A DNA stretch of 64,000 bases from Duganella sp. BuS-21 (GCA_041874725.1 CP097466.1:1364001-1428000), one strand, 5' to 3'; counted from the stretch's first letter, positions 37,613 through 47,552 are shown. The notes: generated from the sequence alone by a model not told the origin. A program made the numbers and translations.

Positions 37613-38374
37613 ATGAAAAAAATCATGCTGACCGCCGTGGCGGGCTTGCTGATGGCGTCCAACGCCTGGGCCGATACGCAGTACAAGATTCTGGTGCTGG
37701 CCATGCCCAGCAAATACCACTACGAATACATTCCGATTGCGCGCGAAAGCTTGGAACGGCTGGGCAAGCTGCACGCGTTCGAGATGACCTACACCAACAA
37801 GCCGGAAGTGTTCGACGGCGACCTCAAGCAGTACGCCGCCGTGATGTTCCTGAACACGCCGCCGGAGGAGCTGAACGAAGCGCGCCGCAGGAAGTTTGAG
37901 GACTACATGAAGGGCGGCGGCAACGCCATGCTGGTGCACCGTTCGCTGATTATTCCGGCCAACACGTGGGTCTGGTACGAAAAGCTGATCGGCCGCCATA
38001 CCGGCGTCCATCCGATGCTGCAAACCGGTGTGGCCGACGTGGTCGACAAAAAGCACCCGGCCACGTTCGGCTTGCCGGAGCACTGGATCTGGAGCGATGA
38101 ATGGTATGTGTTCGACGATCCGTACAAGATCAAGATCAAGCCGGTGCTGAACGTCGATGAGAGCAGCTACGACCCGACCAAGATCTGGCCGGGGCAGGTG
38201 TCATACGGCATGGGCAAGGAGCACCCGGTCAGCTGGTATCACTCTGTGGAGAGGGGCCGCGTGTTCGTCACGGCCCTCGGGCACGACGGCAATATGTACA
38301 AAGACCCGCAGTACATGGCGCATTTGATGGGTGGCATCTACTGGACTGCCACCGGCAAAGGCATGAAGCAGTAG
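37613..38374 (+). CDS. ThuA-like domain exported protein
   Basis: A 253-aa exported protein. A signal peptide (1-20, ending SNAWA) is followed by a class I glutamine-amidotransferase-like ThuA domain: YKILVLAMPSKYHYEY, YAAVMFLNTPPEELN, LVHRSLI and HPVSWYHSVERGRVFVTALG. ThuA-like proteins are linked to uptake and breakdown of sugars such as trehalose, and some act on glycosides. The LacI-type operator upstream supports a sugar-regulated role. It stands alone; GAGGAG precedes the start. Confidence 0.88.
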   Translation: MKKIMLTAVAGLLMASNAWADTQYKILVLAMPSKYHYEYIPIARESLERLGKLHAFEMTYTNKPEVFDGDLKQYAAVMFLNTPPEELNEARRRKFEDYMKGGGNAMLVHRSLIIPANTWVWYEKLIGRHTGVHPMLQTGVADVVDKKHPATFGLPEHWIWSDEWYVFDDPYKIKIKPVLNVDESSYDPTKIWPGQVSYGMGKEHPVSWYHSVERGRVFVTALGHDGNMYKDPQYMAHLMGGIYWTATGKGMKQ

Positions 38375-38378
38375 CTGT

Positions 38379-39536
38379 TTATTTCTGGACGTCGCGGGTG
38401 CCGACCACTTCGACGGTCACGCGGCGATTCCTGGCGCGGCCCTCGGCGGTGGCATTGTCGGCCAACGGCTGGGTCTCGCCCTTGCCTTCGGTGTAGACGC
38501 GCGCGCCGTCCACGCCTTTACTCACCAGATAAGCCTTGACCGCTTCGGCACGGCGCAGCGACAGTTTCTGGTTGTAGTCGTTGGAGCCGACCGAGTCGGT
38601 ATGGCCGACCGTCACCATCACCTCGGTGTTCATGCCTTGCAGTTTGAGCAGCAGCTCATCCAGCGCCGCCTTGCCGTCCGGCTTGACGGCCGACTTGTCG
38701 AAATCGAACAGCGTTTCAGCGGCGAACGAGATCTTTTCCGACCTCGGCTCCGGCGCTTTGGGCGGCGGTGGCGGTGGCATCGGCACCGCTACCGGCGCCA
38801 CTACCGGCGGCGGTGCCGGTTGCGCCGCCGGCGGCGGCACATAGACCGGTGCGCTGTGCGCCGGACGACCGAGTTTATACACCAGGCCGACCGACAGCAG
38901 ATCGACGTCGCCGCGATTGCCGATGGCGTCGTTGACGCGATAGCGCTCGACCTCGCCGCGCAACGCCAGGGCTTCGGTCAGTTTGTATTCCAGTCCCAGG
39001 CCGGCCTTGGCGTTGAGCTTGCGCTCGCTATGGTTGGGGCCGGTCACCGCCAGCAGGCGGTTGCCGCTGAAATGGGTGCTGGCCTTGGCGTAGTTGGCGC
39101 CTACCCGGCCCAACACCGACAGCCGCTCGCTGAGCGGCAGCTGCGCCAGCAGGTCGAGGTTGGCCCCACGGAAGCCGGCTTCGCCGTTGAAGGCGCCGTT
39201 GCCCGAGGTGGTAGCGTTGAAATTGAATTTGCCGAGGTCGAAGTAGCCGAACTCCAGCGCCAGATAGCGGTTCAGCTGCTTGCCGACCAACAGCTTGTAG
39301 CCGGTGTCGCGTTCGTCCGTGCTGAAGGCGCTGACGGTGGCGCCGTTGGCGCTCAGGCTGCTGCGCAGGCGCTGCTCGTCAATGGTGGCGCGCGCGCGGC
39401 CGACGCCGGCGCCGAGGTACCAGGCGCTGTTGGCCCAGTCCGGATTGACGAAGGGTTCTTCCGCCTGCGCCAGTTGGATGGCGAGCATGGCGCAGGTGAG
39501 CGCGCTCAGTGTTCCGAGAGTCTTGGCGATGGTCAT
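38379..39536 (-). CDS. OmpA-family outer membrane protein
   Basis: A 385-aa protein. A signal peptide (1-25, ending LAQAEE) is followed by an eight-stranded OmpA-type barrel (WYLGAGVGRARAT ... YKLLVGKQLNRYLALEFGY ... LGLEYKLTEALALRGEVERYRV). A Pro/Ala-rich linker (~230-265) leads to a periplasmic OmpA/MotB domain with LFDFDKSAVKPDG, VTVGHTDSVGSNDYNQKLS and NRRVTVEV, which should bind peptidoglycan. It lies 25 bases downstream of the Ig-like lipoprotein gene on the same strand and may be cotranscribed with it. Confidence 0.95.
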   Translation of the reverse strand: MTIAKTLGTLSALTCAMLAIQLAQAEEPFVNPDWANSAWYLGAGVGRARATIDEQRLRSSLSANGATVSAFSTDERDTGYKLLVGKQLNRYLALEFGYFDLGKFNFNATTSGNGAFNGEAGFRGANLDLLAQLPLSERLSVLGRVGANYAKASTHFSGNRLLAVTGPNHSERKLNAKAGLGLEYKLTEALALRGEVERYRVNDAIGNRGDVDLLSVGLVYKLGRPAHSAPVYVPPPAAQPAPPPVVAPVAVPMPPPPPPKAPEPRSEKISFAAETLFDFDKSAVKPDGKAALDELLLKLQGMNTEVMVTVGHTDSVGSNDYNQKLSLRRAEAVKAYLVSKGVDGARVYTEGKGETQPLADNATAEGRARNRRVTVEVVGTRDVQK

Positions 39537-39561
39537 GATCTGGTCCTTGAAAGGTGAGCGT

Positions 39562-41091
39562 TTATTTGGTGATCTGGTTGTTGCGCAGCGTGACCGCCGC
39601 AGCGGTCAGCACGCGGCCGTTCAACAGCGTCGTGTTGTCGCCCACCGTGATCGCGGCCGCTTGGCCGAGGATGCTGCCCTTGAACACGCTGTTGGCGCCC
39701 AGCGTGGTCGGACCGACCGGCAGCCAGCTGACGTTGGCGGCCGTGGCGCCGTTGCTCAGCGCGACGATCGAGTTGGCGGCCGAGTTGAGCGTGAGCGCGG
39801 TGCGGAAGATGTACACGCCTGGGCCGCTCAGCTTCAGGGTGCCGGTGATGCTGATCGCTCCGGCGTAGCAATACACGCCCGGCGCCAGGGTCTGGCCGCC
39901 GAGGTCGATATCGCCGGCAAAGCTGACGTCGCAGCTGCGGCCGTTGGCGTTGCTGATGGCGGTTTGCAGGTCGGCCAGCGCGCCGGCCAGGATGGCGCCG
40001 GATTTATAGTTGGTGAAGCCGGCGGCCAGCGTCGGATCGGTGGTTTGCGATGGTGAGCCGACATCGCCCCGGATCAGCGTCGTGCCGCCGGCATTGTTGG
40101 TCAGCGCGGTGCCGGCCAGTACCGCGAAGTTGGCGGCGCTGCCCAGTGGCACCGGCAGCAGCTGCGTTGGCGTTGGCGTGGTGGTGGGTGGCTCGACGGC
40201 GACAACGGTCAGCGCGGCGCTGCCCGATCGGGCGCCGACCGTGGCGCTGATGGTGGTGCTGCCGGCGGCACGACCGGTCGCGAGGCCGGTGGCGGCCACG
40301 GTGCCGATGGTCGGGCTGGTGGAGCTCCACACCGCGGTGTTGGTGACCAACGCGGTGGTGCTATCCGAATAGGTTGCGGTGGCGATGTATTGCTGCTGGC
40401 CGTCGATCGACACCGTCGAGGTGGACGGCGTGACGCTGATGCTGCTCAGCGTTGCGGCTGGCACCGTCACGGTGGTGCTGGCGTTCTTGCCGCCGTTGCT
40501 GGCCGTGATGACCGAGGTGCCCAGTGCCATGCCGGTGACCAGGCCGTCGCTGTTGACGATGGCGCTGGCCGGCGTGGCCGAGGCGAAGGTCGAGCTGGCC
40601 GTCAGGTCCTGGGTGGTCGCGTCCGAGTAGCTGCCGATGACGGCCAGCTGACGCGTGGCGGCGATCAGCACGGTGGGCGCTTGCGGCGTGAGCGCAATCG
40701 ACAGCAGCACGGCCGGGGTGACGGTCAGCGTGGCCGAGGCGGTCTTGCCGTTGTAGGCGGCGCTGATCACGCTGTTGCCGACGCTGACGCCGCTCGCCAG
40801 GCCGGTGGCTGCGGCGACGGTGGCGACGGCCGGGGTGGCCGTAGTCCAGGCGGCAACCACTGTTTGGCTGGAATTGTCGCTATAGGTGGCGGTTGCGCTG
40901 AACTGTTGGGTGGTGCCTGCAGCGACGCTGGATGTGGCCGGTGTGACCGCCAACGCCACGAGCGTCGCGGCTGGCACGCCGAGGATGGCATCGCGCCCCT
41001 GGTCGCCGCCGCCGCATCCGGCCAGCAAGGTGACGGCGAGGAAGCCGATGGAACAAGACAGCGTCTTGGCATATCTCTGCAAAGCATTCAT
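39562..41091 (-). CDS. Lipoprotein with Big_2 repeats and ice-binding-like (DUF3494) domain
   Basis: A 509-aa predicted lipoprotein with the lipobox LLAGC in the first 27 residues. Three bacterial Ig-like Big_2 repeats of about 85 residues follow (units opening LVALAVTPATSSVAAG, LLSIALTPQAPTVLIA and LSSISVTPSTSTVSID). From residue ~310 comes a DUF3494-type beta-solenoid: LGSAANFAVLAGTALTNNAG, GAILAGALADLQTAISNANG and LAPGVYCYAGAISITG. This solenoid is the fold of ice-binding proteins, but many members have other surface roles, so antifreeze activity is not claimed. It is probably on the outer membrane surface as an adhesin or matrix protein. The OmpA-family gene follows. Confidence 0.88.
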   Translation of the reverse strand: MNALQRYAKTLSCSIGFLAVTLLAGCGGGDQGRDAILGVPAATLVALAVTPATSSVAAGTTQQFSATATYSDNSSQTVVAAWTTATPAVATVAAATGLASGVSVGNSVISAAYNGKTASATLTVTPAVLLSIALTPQAPTVLIAATRQLAVIGSYSDATTQDLTASSTFASATPASAIVNSDGLVTGMALGTSVITASNGGKNASTTVTVPAATLSSISVTPSTSTVSIDGQQQYIATATYSDSTTALVTNTAVWSSTSPTIGTVAATGLATGRAAGSTTISATVGARSGSAALTVVAVEPPTTTPTPTQLLPVPLGSAANFAVLAGTALTNNAGGTTLIRGDVGSPSQTTDPTLAAGFTNYKSGAILAGALADLQTAISNANGRSCDVSFAGDIDLGGQTLAPGVYCYAGAISITGTLKLSGPGVYIFRTALTLNSAANSIVALSNGATAANVSWLPVGPTTLGANSVFKGSILGQAAAITVGDNTTLLNGRVLTAAAVTLRNNQITK

Positions 41092-41259
41092 GGTGTTTCC
41101 TTTGTGCTGAAGCCGGTGGAACTGCTAGTGGCTGGCGTATTTGCGCAAGCCAGCAGACCACCATGTCACGCCGAGGCGGGCGGGTATGTGCGCCAGCGCG
41201 CACAGCACATTGAAACCAGGAAACTTTGTGGAGATTAAACGTCAGACTGCGCTGCCAGC

Positions 41260-41700
41260 TTAGTCCTGGCGCACCCAGGTCTGGGAACGGCCCAGCATCG
41301 GTACGCCGATGTAGCCGCGCACGTTGAGCTTCTTGCCGCCGTCGGCCAGGCGCAGCTTGCTCTTGTAGACCTTGCCGTTGTTCGGATCGAGGATCTCGCC
41401 GCCGGCGTATTCCTCGCCGTCCTTCTTCAGGCCGGACAGGATGGTCATGCCGACGATAGGCTGGTCCTTGCGCGCGCCTTCGCATTTGTCGCACTTGGGA
41501 TTCTGGTCTTCGTTGGCGTCGCGGAAGATTTTTTCGATCTGGCCGGTCAGCACGCCGTTGCTCTCGGTGATGCGGATCAGCGCCTTCGGCTTGCCGGTCT
41601 CGTCGTCGATGTTTTTCCACAGGCCGGTCGGTGAAGTGGTGTCGGCCAAGGCCGGGGCGATGGACAGCGCGGCGGCTGCGATGAATGCGAGGAATTTCAT
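41260..41700 (-). CDS. DUF2147 domain exported protein
   Basis: A 146-aa exported protein. The signal peptide (MKFLAFIAAAALSIAPALA) is followed by the DUF2147 domain with TGLWKNIDDETGKPKALIRI, PIVGMTILSGLK, GGEILDPNNGKVYKSKLRL and VRGYIGVPMLGRSQTW. A Cys pair (CDKC) may form a disulfide. It is a periplasmic lipocalin-like small protein; function unknown. The start was set at ATG 41700 because AAGGAGA lies 7 bases upstream. It is preceded by 156 bases holding no other gene. Confidence 0.92.
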   Translation of the reverse strand: MKFLAFIAAAALSIAPALADTTSPTGLWKNIDDETGKPKALIRITESNGVLTGQIEKIFRDANEDQNPKCDKCEGARKDQPIVGMTILSGLKKDGEEYAGGEILDPNNGKVYKSKLRLADGGKKLNVRGYIGVPMLGRSQTWVRQD

Positions 41701-41856
41701 GGGCGTCTCCTTGGTTTTAGTGCAGCGATGATCGCACATCATGCGCGCAGCAGATTAGAGGCTATCGTCCAAAATTCCTACACGGGCGCGCGCTTGGCGC
41801 TGATGGCGGACGCGGGCGCTTGCCGCTAGCATGGTTGCTCATCAAGGAGAAACATC

Positions 41857-42060
41857 ATGACACAACACGACCAATCGATAGGCGGTCAAGGGACCGTGGA
41901 CGGTATCGCCGGCACCCCCTCGGGCACCGAAGGCGCCACCAGCGGCGCCGGTGTAGACAAGGGCAAGGGCGAGCCGCAAAAAGATGAGTCCAGGCAACGT
42001 CAAGGCTCGCGCGTCCAGCATCCAGGCGGCTTGGTGGACAGCAAGCCCAAACCAGGCTGA
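41857..42060 (+). CDS. Small hydrophilic protein, 67 aa
   Basis: Not a family I can name. The protein is rich in Gly, Gln, Lys, Ser and Asp, lacks Cys, Trp, Phe and Tyr, and has no apolar core, so it is probably disordered (GGQGTVDGIAGTPSGTEG ... SRQRQGSRVQHPGG). A good AAGGAG ribosome binding site 9 bases upstream supports translation. The composition resembles small stress-induced hydrophilins, but that is only a composition-based guess. It stands alone between a DUF2147 gene and a YheO-type regulator. Confidence 0.6.
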   Translation: MTQHDQSIGGQGTVDGIAGTPSGTEGATSGAGVDKGKGEPQKDESRQRQGSRVQHPGGLVDSKPKPG

Positions 42061-42106
42061 TCTGCGCCGACTACACAAAAATTCTAAAATAAGATAATAT
42101 GTTCAG

Positions 42107-42733
42107 ATGGAAAAAACATCTGAACACCACAACTTGCTTGCCCAGATGCAGCAAGTGGCCGAGGGTCTCGGCAGGACCTTGGCGCCGTTTTGCGAAGTGG
42201 TGTTGCATGACCTGACCGAGCCGCAGCACGCCATTCTGGCGATCCACAACAACCTGTCCGGCCGCAGCGTCGGCGCCCCGGCCACCGAGCTGGGGCTGGC
42301 GCGCGCGGCCGATCCGGCGTTCGAGCAGGTGATCGCCAACTACCCCAACACCTTCCCCGACGGCCGTCTGGCCAAAAGCACCTCCATCGGCATCAAGGAC
42401 AGCGAGGGCCGCTATGTGGCCGCGCTGTGCATGAACGTGGACCTGACCGTGTTTCGCAGCCTGAATACCATGCTGACCCAGTTCGGCAGTGTGGACACGG
42501 CCGCCGCCGTCAGTGAAACCATGGCGCCGGCCGGCGCCGACGCCATCCGCCTGCGGATCGACCAGTTCGCCGCCCGTCTGGGCAGCACGCCGCGCGCGCT
42601 GAAGGCCGATGAGCGCAAGGCGTTGATGCGCGAGCTGAAGGAGGCCGGCCTGAGCGATGTGCGCCGGGCCATGGACATCGTCGCCGCCTATCTCAACGTC
42701 TCCCGCGCCACCGTCTACAACGACGCGCGCTAA
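42107..42733 (+). CDS. YheO/DauR-type PAS-like and HTH transcriptional regulator
   Basis: A 208-aa regulator. The N-terminal YheO-like PAS domain reads LAPFCEVVLHDLTEPQHAIL and TSIGIKDSEGRYVAALCMN; the C-terminal helix-turn-helix (HTH_22) is VRRAMDIVAAYLNVSRATVY. Relatives include DauR, the repressor of D-arginine catabolism. The dehydratase gene 18 bases downstream is on the same strand, so it is probably autoregulated and controls that enzyme in response to an amino acid (inference). Confidence 0.9.
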   Translation: MEKTSEHHNLLAQMQQVAEGLGRTLAPFCEVVLHDLTEPQHAILAIHNNLSGRSVGAPATELGLARAADPAFEQVIANYPNTFPDGRLAKSTSIGIKDSEGRYVAALCMNVDLTVFRSLNTMLTQFGSVDTAAAVSETMAPAGADAIRLRIDQFAARLGSTPRALKADERKALMRELKEAGLSDVRRAMDIVAAYLNVSRATVYNDAR

Positions 42734-42751
42734 TTCACTACAGGAATCATC

Positions 42752-43717
42752 ATGAGCGAACTGAAACTTCCCACCTTTGCAGACGTGGTTGCGGCATCGG
42801 CGCGCATTGCCGGCGTCGCGCATCGTGCGCCGGTGCTGACGTCCAGCACCGCCAATGCCGAGCTGGGCGCGGAAGTGTATTTCAAGTGTGAGAACTTCCA
42901 GCGCATGGGCGCGTTCAAATTCCGTGGCAGCTACAACGCGCTGATGAAGTTTTCGCCGGCGCAGCGCAAGGCGGGCGTTGTGGCTTTCTCATCGGGCAAC
43001 CACGCGCAGGGCATCGCCTTGTCGGCCAAGTTGCTGGGCATTCCGGCCACCATCGTCATGCCGCACGATGCGCCGGCGGCCAAGGTGGCCGCCACGCGCG
43101 GCTACGGCGCGCAGGTGGTGATCTACGACCGTTACAAGGAAGACCGCGAGCAGATCGGCCGCGACCTGGCGGCGAAGCACGGGTTGACCCTGATTCCTCC
43201 ATACGACCATGAAGATGTGATCGCAGGGCAGGGCACGGCGGCCAAGGAGTTGTTCGAAGAGGTGGGATTGCTGGACTATGTATTCGCCCCGTTGGGCGGC
43301 GGCGGGCTGCTGAGCGGCACGGCGCTGGCGACGCGTGCCCTGTCGCCTGGCGCCAAGCTGTATGGTGTAGAGCCGGACGCGGGCAACGACGGCCAGCAAT
43401 CGTTCCGCAGCGGCAGCATCGTGCATATCGAAACGCCGAAGACGATCGCGGACGGCGCGCAAACCCAGCATCTGGGCAAGCTGACCTTCCCGATCATTCA
43501 GCGTGATGTGGACGACATTCTGACCGCCAGCGATGAGCAATTGCGCGCCGAAATGCGGTTCTTCGCGGAGCGCATGAAGATGGTGGTGGAACCGACCGGC
43601 TGCCTCGGGCTGGCGGCCGCACGGGCGATGAAAACCCAACTACAAGGCAAGCGTGTCGGCATCATCATCAGCGGGGGAAATATCGACATTGCCCGCTACG
43701 CCGAACTGCTGGCCTGA
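42752..43717 (+). CDS. PLP-dependent threonine / threo-3-hydroxyaspartate dehydratase
   Basis: A 321-aa fold-type II PLP enzyme. The lysine forming the Schiff base is in MGAFKFRGSYN, the phosphate-binding loop is LGGGGLLSG and the asparagine loop is SSGNHAQG. It lacks the C-terminal ACT-like regulatory domain of biosynthetic IlvA, so it is a catabolic or serine-racemase-like type. Length and wording fit threo-3-hydroxy-aspartate ammonia-lyases. It should release ammonia from a hydroxy amino acid, giving a 2-oxo acid. The linked YheO/DauR-type regulator supports a catabolic role. Confidence 0.9.
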   Translation: MSELKLPTFADVVAASARIAGVAHRAPVLTSSTANAELGAEVYFKCENFQRMGAFKFRGSYNALMKFSPAQRKAGVVAFSSGNHAQGIALSAKLLGIPATIVMPHDAPAAKVAATRGYGAQVVIYDRYKEDREQIGRDLAAKHGLTLIPPYDHEDVIAGQGTAAKELFEEVGLLDYVFAPLGGGGLLSGTALATRALSPGAKLYGVEPDAGNDGQQSFRSGSIVHIETPKTIADGAQTQHLGKLTFPIIQRDVDDILTASDEQLRAEMRFFAERMKMVVEPTGCLGLAAARAMKTQLQGKRVGIIISGGNIDIARYAELLA

Positions 43718-43755
43718 GACCCGCAACCTAAGCGATACGCCAGCGATACCACTTA

Positions 43756-43785
43756 AGGGTCCGACCCCGTACGGGGTCGGACCCT
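43756..43785. repeat. Perfect 30-bp palindrome, GGGTCnGACCC type
   Basis: AGGGTCCGACCCCGT is followed directly by its reverse complement. It shares its core with 5554-5580. It lies between the convergent dehydratase and valS genes and has no T-tract, so it could be a bidirectional terminator or a dispersed repeat. Confidence 0.85.
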
Positions 43786-43801
43786 GCGTGGCCGTGCGGG
43801 T

Positions 43802-46609
43802 TTAAGCGACCGGCAACTTGGTGAACTGCTCGCGCAGCTTGTCCAGCGTTGCGCTGAAGTTGGCGACGCGTTCCTTCTCCTGCGCCACCACCTCAACCGG
43901 CGCACGCGCCACGAAGCTTTCATTCGACAGCTTGCCGTTGGCCTTGTTGATCTCGCCTTCCAGACGGGTGATCTCTTTCGACAAACGCTCGCGCTCGGCC
44001 TTGACGTCGATCTCCACCTTCAGCATCAGCTTGGTGGTGCCGACGATGGACACGGCCGCCGGCGATTCCGGCAACGCATCCACAATCTGCACTTCCGACA
44101 GCTTGCCCAGCGACTGCACGTAGGCTGCAAAGCCTTCCATCGCCGCCTTCTCGGCCGCATTGCCCGGCTCGACGATCAGCGGCACGCGCAGCGATGGCGC
44201 CAGTTGCATCTCGCCGCGCAGGTTGCGCGTCGCATCGGTCAGCGCCTTCAGCTGCTGCATCCACGCTTCAGCCGCTTCATCGATGTTGGCGGTATTGGCG
44301 ATCGGGTACGGCTGCAGCATGATTGAGGCCCGGTCCGCGCTCGGGGTCTTGCCGGCCAGCGGCGCAATCGCTTGCCACAGCGCTTCGGTCACGAACGGAA
44401 TCACCGGATGCGCCAGGCGCAGCACCACTTCCAGCACGCGCAGCAGCGTGTGACGGGTGGCGCGTTGCTGGCCTTCGGTGCCTTGCTGTACCTGCACCTT
44501 GGCCACTTCCAGATACCAGTCGCAATACTCATCCCACACGAACTTGTAGATGGTCGAGGCGATGTTGTCGAAGCGGTAGTCGTCGAAGCCCTTGGCCACA
44601 TCCAGCTCGGCTTTTTGCAGCAGCGAGATGATCCACTTGTCGGCGTTCGACAGGTCGGCTTCGGAAGCGGAGCAGTCCTTGCCTTCGGTGTTCATCATCA
44701 CGAAGCGGGTGGCGTTCCACAGCTTGTTGCAGAAGTTGCGGTAGCCTTCGGCGCGGCCGAGGTCGAAGTTGATGTTGCGGCCCAGCGAGGCGTACGAGGC
44801 CATGGTGAAGCGCACGGCGTCGGTGCCGTAGGCGGCGATGCCTTCCGGGAATTCCTTGCGGGTGGCCTTGGCGATCTTCTCGGCCGCTTTCGGGTTCATC
44901 AGGCCGGTGGTGCGTTTCTCCACCAGCGCGTCGATGCCGATGCCGTCGATCAGGTCGATCGGGTCCAGCGTGTTGCCCTTGGACTTGGACATCTTCTGGC
45001 CCTGCGAGTCGCGCACCAGGCCGTGTACGTACACGGTGTCGAACGGCACCTTGCCGGTGAAGTGCGCGGTCATCATGACCATGCGCGCCACCCAGAAGAA
45101 GATGATGTCGAAGCCGGTCACCAGCACCGACGACGGCAGGAAGGCCTTGATGTCGGGCGTTTCTTCCGGCCAGCCCAGGGTCGAGAACGGCACCAGCGCG
45201 GACGAGAACCAGGTGTCGAGCACGTCGTTGTCGCGGCGTAGCGGCGTCGTGATGCCTTTGGCGGCCGCTTGCGCGACGGCTTCGGCTTCGGTCTTGGCGA
45301 CGAAGATGTTGCCGGCGTCGTCGTACCATGCCGGGATCTGGTGGCCCCACCACAGTTGACGCGAGATGCACCAGTCCTGGATGTTGTTGAGCCACTGGTT
45401 GTAGGTGGTGGTCCAGTTTTCCGGCACGAATTTGATTTCGCCGTTGGCGACTTTTTCCAGCGCGGTTTCGGCGATCGATTTGCCTGGGAAGAAAGTGCCT
45501 TCCGGCGCCGGCTTGCTCATGGCGACGAACCATTGGTCGGTCAGCATCGGCTCGATGACGACGCCGGTACGGTCGCCACGCGGTACCATCAGTTTGTGCG
45601 GCTTGACTTGTTCCAGCAGGCCTTGCGCTTCCAGGTCAGCGACGATTTGCTTGCGCGCGGCGAAGCGGTCCAGGCCGCGATAGGCTTCCGGTGCGTCGTC
45701 GACGATCTTCGCTTCCAGCGTCAGGATAGCCGGCATGTCCAGCTTGTGGCGTTGGCCGACGGCGTAGTCGTTGAAGTCGTGCGCCGGCGTGATCTTCACG
45801 CAGCCGGTGCCGAAGGCTTTGTCGACGTATTCGTCGGCGATGATCGGGATTTCGCGGCCGACCAGCGGCAGTGTCAGCATCTTGCCGACCAGCGGCAAGT
45901 AACGTTCGTCGGTCGGGTCCACGGCCACGGCGACGTCGCCCAGCATGGTTTCAGGACGGGTGGTGGCGACGGTCAGCGAGCCGCTGCCATCGGCCAGCGG
46001 GTACTTGATGTACCACATCGAGCCGTCTTCCTCTTCCGACACCACTTCCAGGTCGGAGACGGCGGTGCCCAGCACCGGATCCCAGTTGACCAGGCGCTTG
46101 CCGCGGTAGATCAGGCCTTGCTCGTGCAGGCGCACGAAGACGTCGGTCACCACTTTCGAGCGCGGCTCGTCCATGGTGAAGTATTCGCGTTGCCAGTCCG
46201 GCGAGGCGCCCAGGCGGCGCATCTGGCCGGTGATGTGGGAGCCGGATTTCTCTTTCCACTCCCAGACCTTCTTGACGAATTCTTCGCGGCCAAGGTCGTG
46301 ACGCGAGATCTTCTGCGCGTCGAGCTGGCGCTCCACCACGATCTGGGTGGCGATGCCGGCGTGGTCGGTGCCCGGAATCCATGCGGTGTTATGGCCCAGC
46401 ATGCGATGGTAGCGGGTCAGGCCGTCCATGATGGTCTGGTTGAAGGCATGGCCCATGTGCAGGGTGCCGGTGACGTTCGGCGGCGGCAGCTGGATGCTGA
46501 AAGAAGGCTTGCCGGCGTCGATGGAGGCGGTGTAGTAACCGCGCGATTCCCACTCGTTGCGCCAGAACTGTTCAATGTCGGCAGGCTCGAAAGACTTGGC
46601 TAATTCCAT
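43802..46609 (-). CDS. valS: Valyl-tRNA synthetase
   Basis: A 935-aa class I synthetase. The HIGH motif is in [13 protein letters not shown] and the KMSKS loop is in [10 protein letters not shown]. The editing (CP1) domain has [15 protein letters not shown]. An anticodon-binding domain and a C-terminal coiled coil ([16 protein letters not shown]) complete it. The start was set at ATG 46609 ([16 protein letters not shown]); the frame extends 54 codons upstream into non-family sequence. It is transcribed alone, divergent from the crotonase gene with 118 bases between. Confidence 0.97.
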   Translation of the reverse strand: MELAKSFEPADIEQFWRNEWESRGYYTASIDAGKPSFSIQLPPPNVTGTLHMGHAFNQTIMDGLTRYHRMLGHNTAWIPGTDHAGIATQIVVERQLDAQKISRHDLGREEFVKKVWEWKEKSGSHITGQMRRLGASPDWQREYFTMDEPRSKVVTDVFVRLHEQGLIYRGKRLVNWDPVLGTAVSDLEVVSEEEDGSMWYIKYPLADGSGSLTVATTRPETMLGDVAVAVDPTDERYLPLVGKMLTLPLVGREIPIIADEYVDKAFGTGCVKITPAHDFNDYAVGQRHKLDMPAILTLEAKIVDDAPEAYRGLDRFAARKQIVADLEAQGLLEQVKPHKLMVPRGDRTGVVIEPMLTDQWFVAMSKPAPEGTFFPGKSIAETALEKVANGEIKFVPENWTTTYNQWLNNIQDWCISRQLWWGHQIPAWYDDAGNIFVAKTEAEAVAQAAAKGITTPLRRDNDVLDTWFSSALVPFSTLGWPEETPDIKAFLPSSVLVTGFDIIFFWVARMVMMTAHFTGKVPFDTVYVHGLVRDSQGQKMSKSKGNTLDPIDLIDGIGIDALVEKRTTGLMNPKAAEKIAKATRKEFPEGIAAYGTDAVRFTMASYASLGRNINFDLGRAEGYRNFCNKLWNATRFVMMNTEGKDCSASEADLSNADKWIISLLQKAELDVAKGFDDYRFDNIASTIYKFVWDEYCDWYLEVAKVQVQQGTEGQQRATRHTLLRVLEVVLRLAHPVIPFVTEALWQAIAPLAGKTPSADRASIMLQPYPIANTANIDEAAEAWMQQLKALTDATRNLRGEMQLAPSLRVPLIVEPGNAAEKAAMEGFAAYVQSLGKLSEVQIVDALPESPAAVSIVGTTKLMLKVEIDVKAERERLSKEITRLEGEINKANGKLSNESFVARAPVEVVAQEKERVANFSATLDKLREQFTKLPVA

Positions 46610-46727
46610 GATTTGGTTGAGTATTCTATAAATGCGTTTGCGGAAACAGCCATTATAGATGACGCAGCTCCCGCTGCGCATTATTGTGGCAGCTGCAAAA
46701 TGGCAATTCTTATAAGAAGGAGACAAT

Positions 46728-47543
46728 ATGGCGAGCTTTGAAACGTTGACGTTGAGTGTGGAGGACCACATCGCGACGGTGCGGCTGAACCGGCCGGAGA
46801 AGTTGAATGCGATGAATGCGGCGATGTGGAATGATATTCGCAGCGCGTTTCGTTATGTCGATGAGACGCCGGCGATACGGGTGGCGGTTCTGGAGGGCGA
46901 GGGCAAGGCTTTCACGGCCGGCATCGACCTGCAGATGATGTTGGGCGTCGGCGCCCAGGTGCGCGATGATTGCGACGGCCGCACGCGCGAAAACCTGCGC
47001 CGGGTGATTCTCGATCTGCAGGATACCTTGACCAGCCTGGAACGCTGCCGCAAGCCGGTGCTGGCTGCCGTACACGGCGCCTGTGTCGGCGGCGGCATCG
47101 ACCTGATCTCTTGCGCCGACATGCGCTACTGCTCGTCCGACGCGTGGTTTACCATCAAGGAAATCGATATCGGCATGGTGGCGGACGTGGGCACGCTGCA
47201 ACGCCTGCCGCGCCTGATCGGCGAAGGCATGGCGCGCGAACTGGCCTACACCGCCCGCAAGTTCGACGCCGCCGAGGCGAAAGAGATGCGCCTGGTGAAC
47301 CGCGTGTTCGACTCGCCGGAAGCCTTGCGCGCCGGCGTGCGCGAGATCGCCGCGCAGATCGCCGCCAAGTCGCCACTGTCGGTGCGCGGCGTGAAGGAGA
47401 TGATTACCTACGCGCGCGATCATTCCGTGGCCGATGGCCTGAACTACGTCGCCACCTGGAACGCCGCCATGCTGATGTCGGCCGACCTGCAAGCGGCCAT
47501 GATGGCCGGCATGAGCAAATCCACGCCGCAGTTCAAAGACTAG
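46728..47543 (+). CDS. Crotonase family protein, dienoyl-CoA isomerase-like
   Basis: A 271-aa enoyl-CoA hydratase/isomerase-fold enzyme. The oxyanion-hole segments are [14 protein letters not shown] and [16 protein letters not shown]. The catalytic region reads [20 protein letters not shown], where the acidic residues correspond to those of delta-3,5-delta-2,4-dienoyl-CoA isomerase (ECH1) and not plain hydratase. It should help degrade unsaturated fatty acids. AAGGAG precedes the start by 7 bases. It stands alone, without other beta-oxidation genes nearby. Confidence 0.88.
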   Translation: MASFETLTLSVEDHIATVRLNRPEKLNAMNAAMWNDIRSAFRYVDETPAIRVAVLEGEGKAFTAGIDLQMMLGVGAQVRDDCDGRTRENLRRVILDLQDTLTSLERCRKPVLAAVHGACVGGGIDLISCADMRYCSSDAWFTIKEIDIGMVADVGTLQRLPRLIGEGMARELAYTARKFDAAEAKEMRLVNRVFDSPEALRAGVREIAAQIAAKSPLSVRGVKEMITYARDHSVADGLNYVATWNAAMLMSADLQAAMMAGMSKSTPQFKD

Positions 47544-47552
47544 GCCCATCTC

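Noticed and set aside
46610..46771. 54-codon upstream extension of valS
   Set aside because: Sequence is promoter-like and overlaps the crotonase start; ATG 46609 gives the usual N-terminus.
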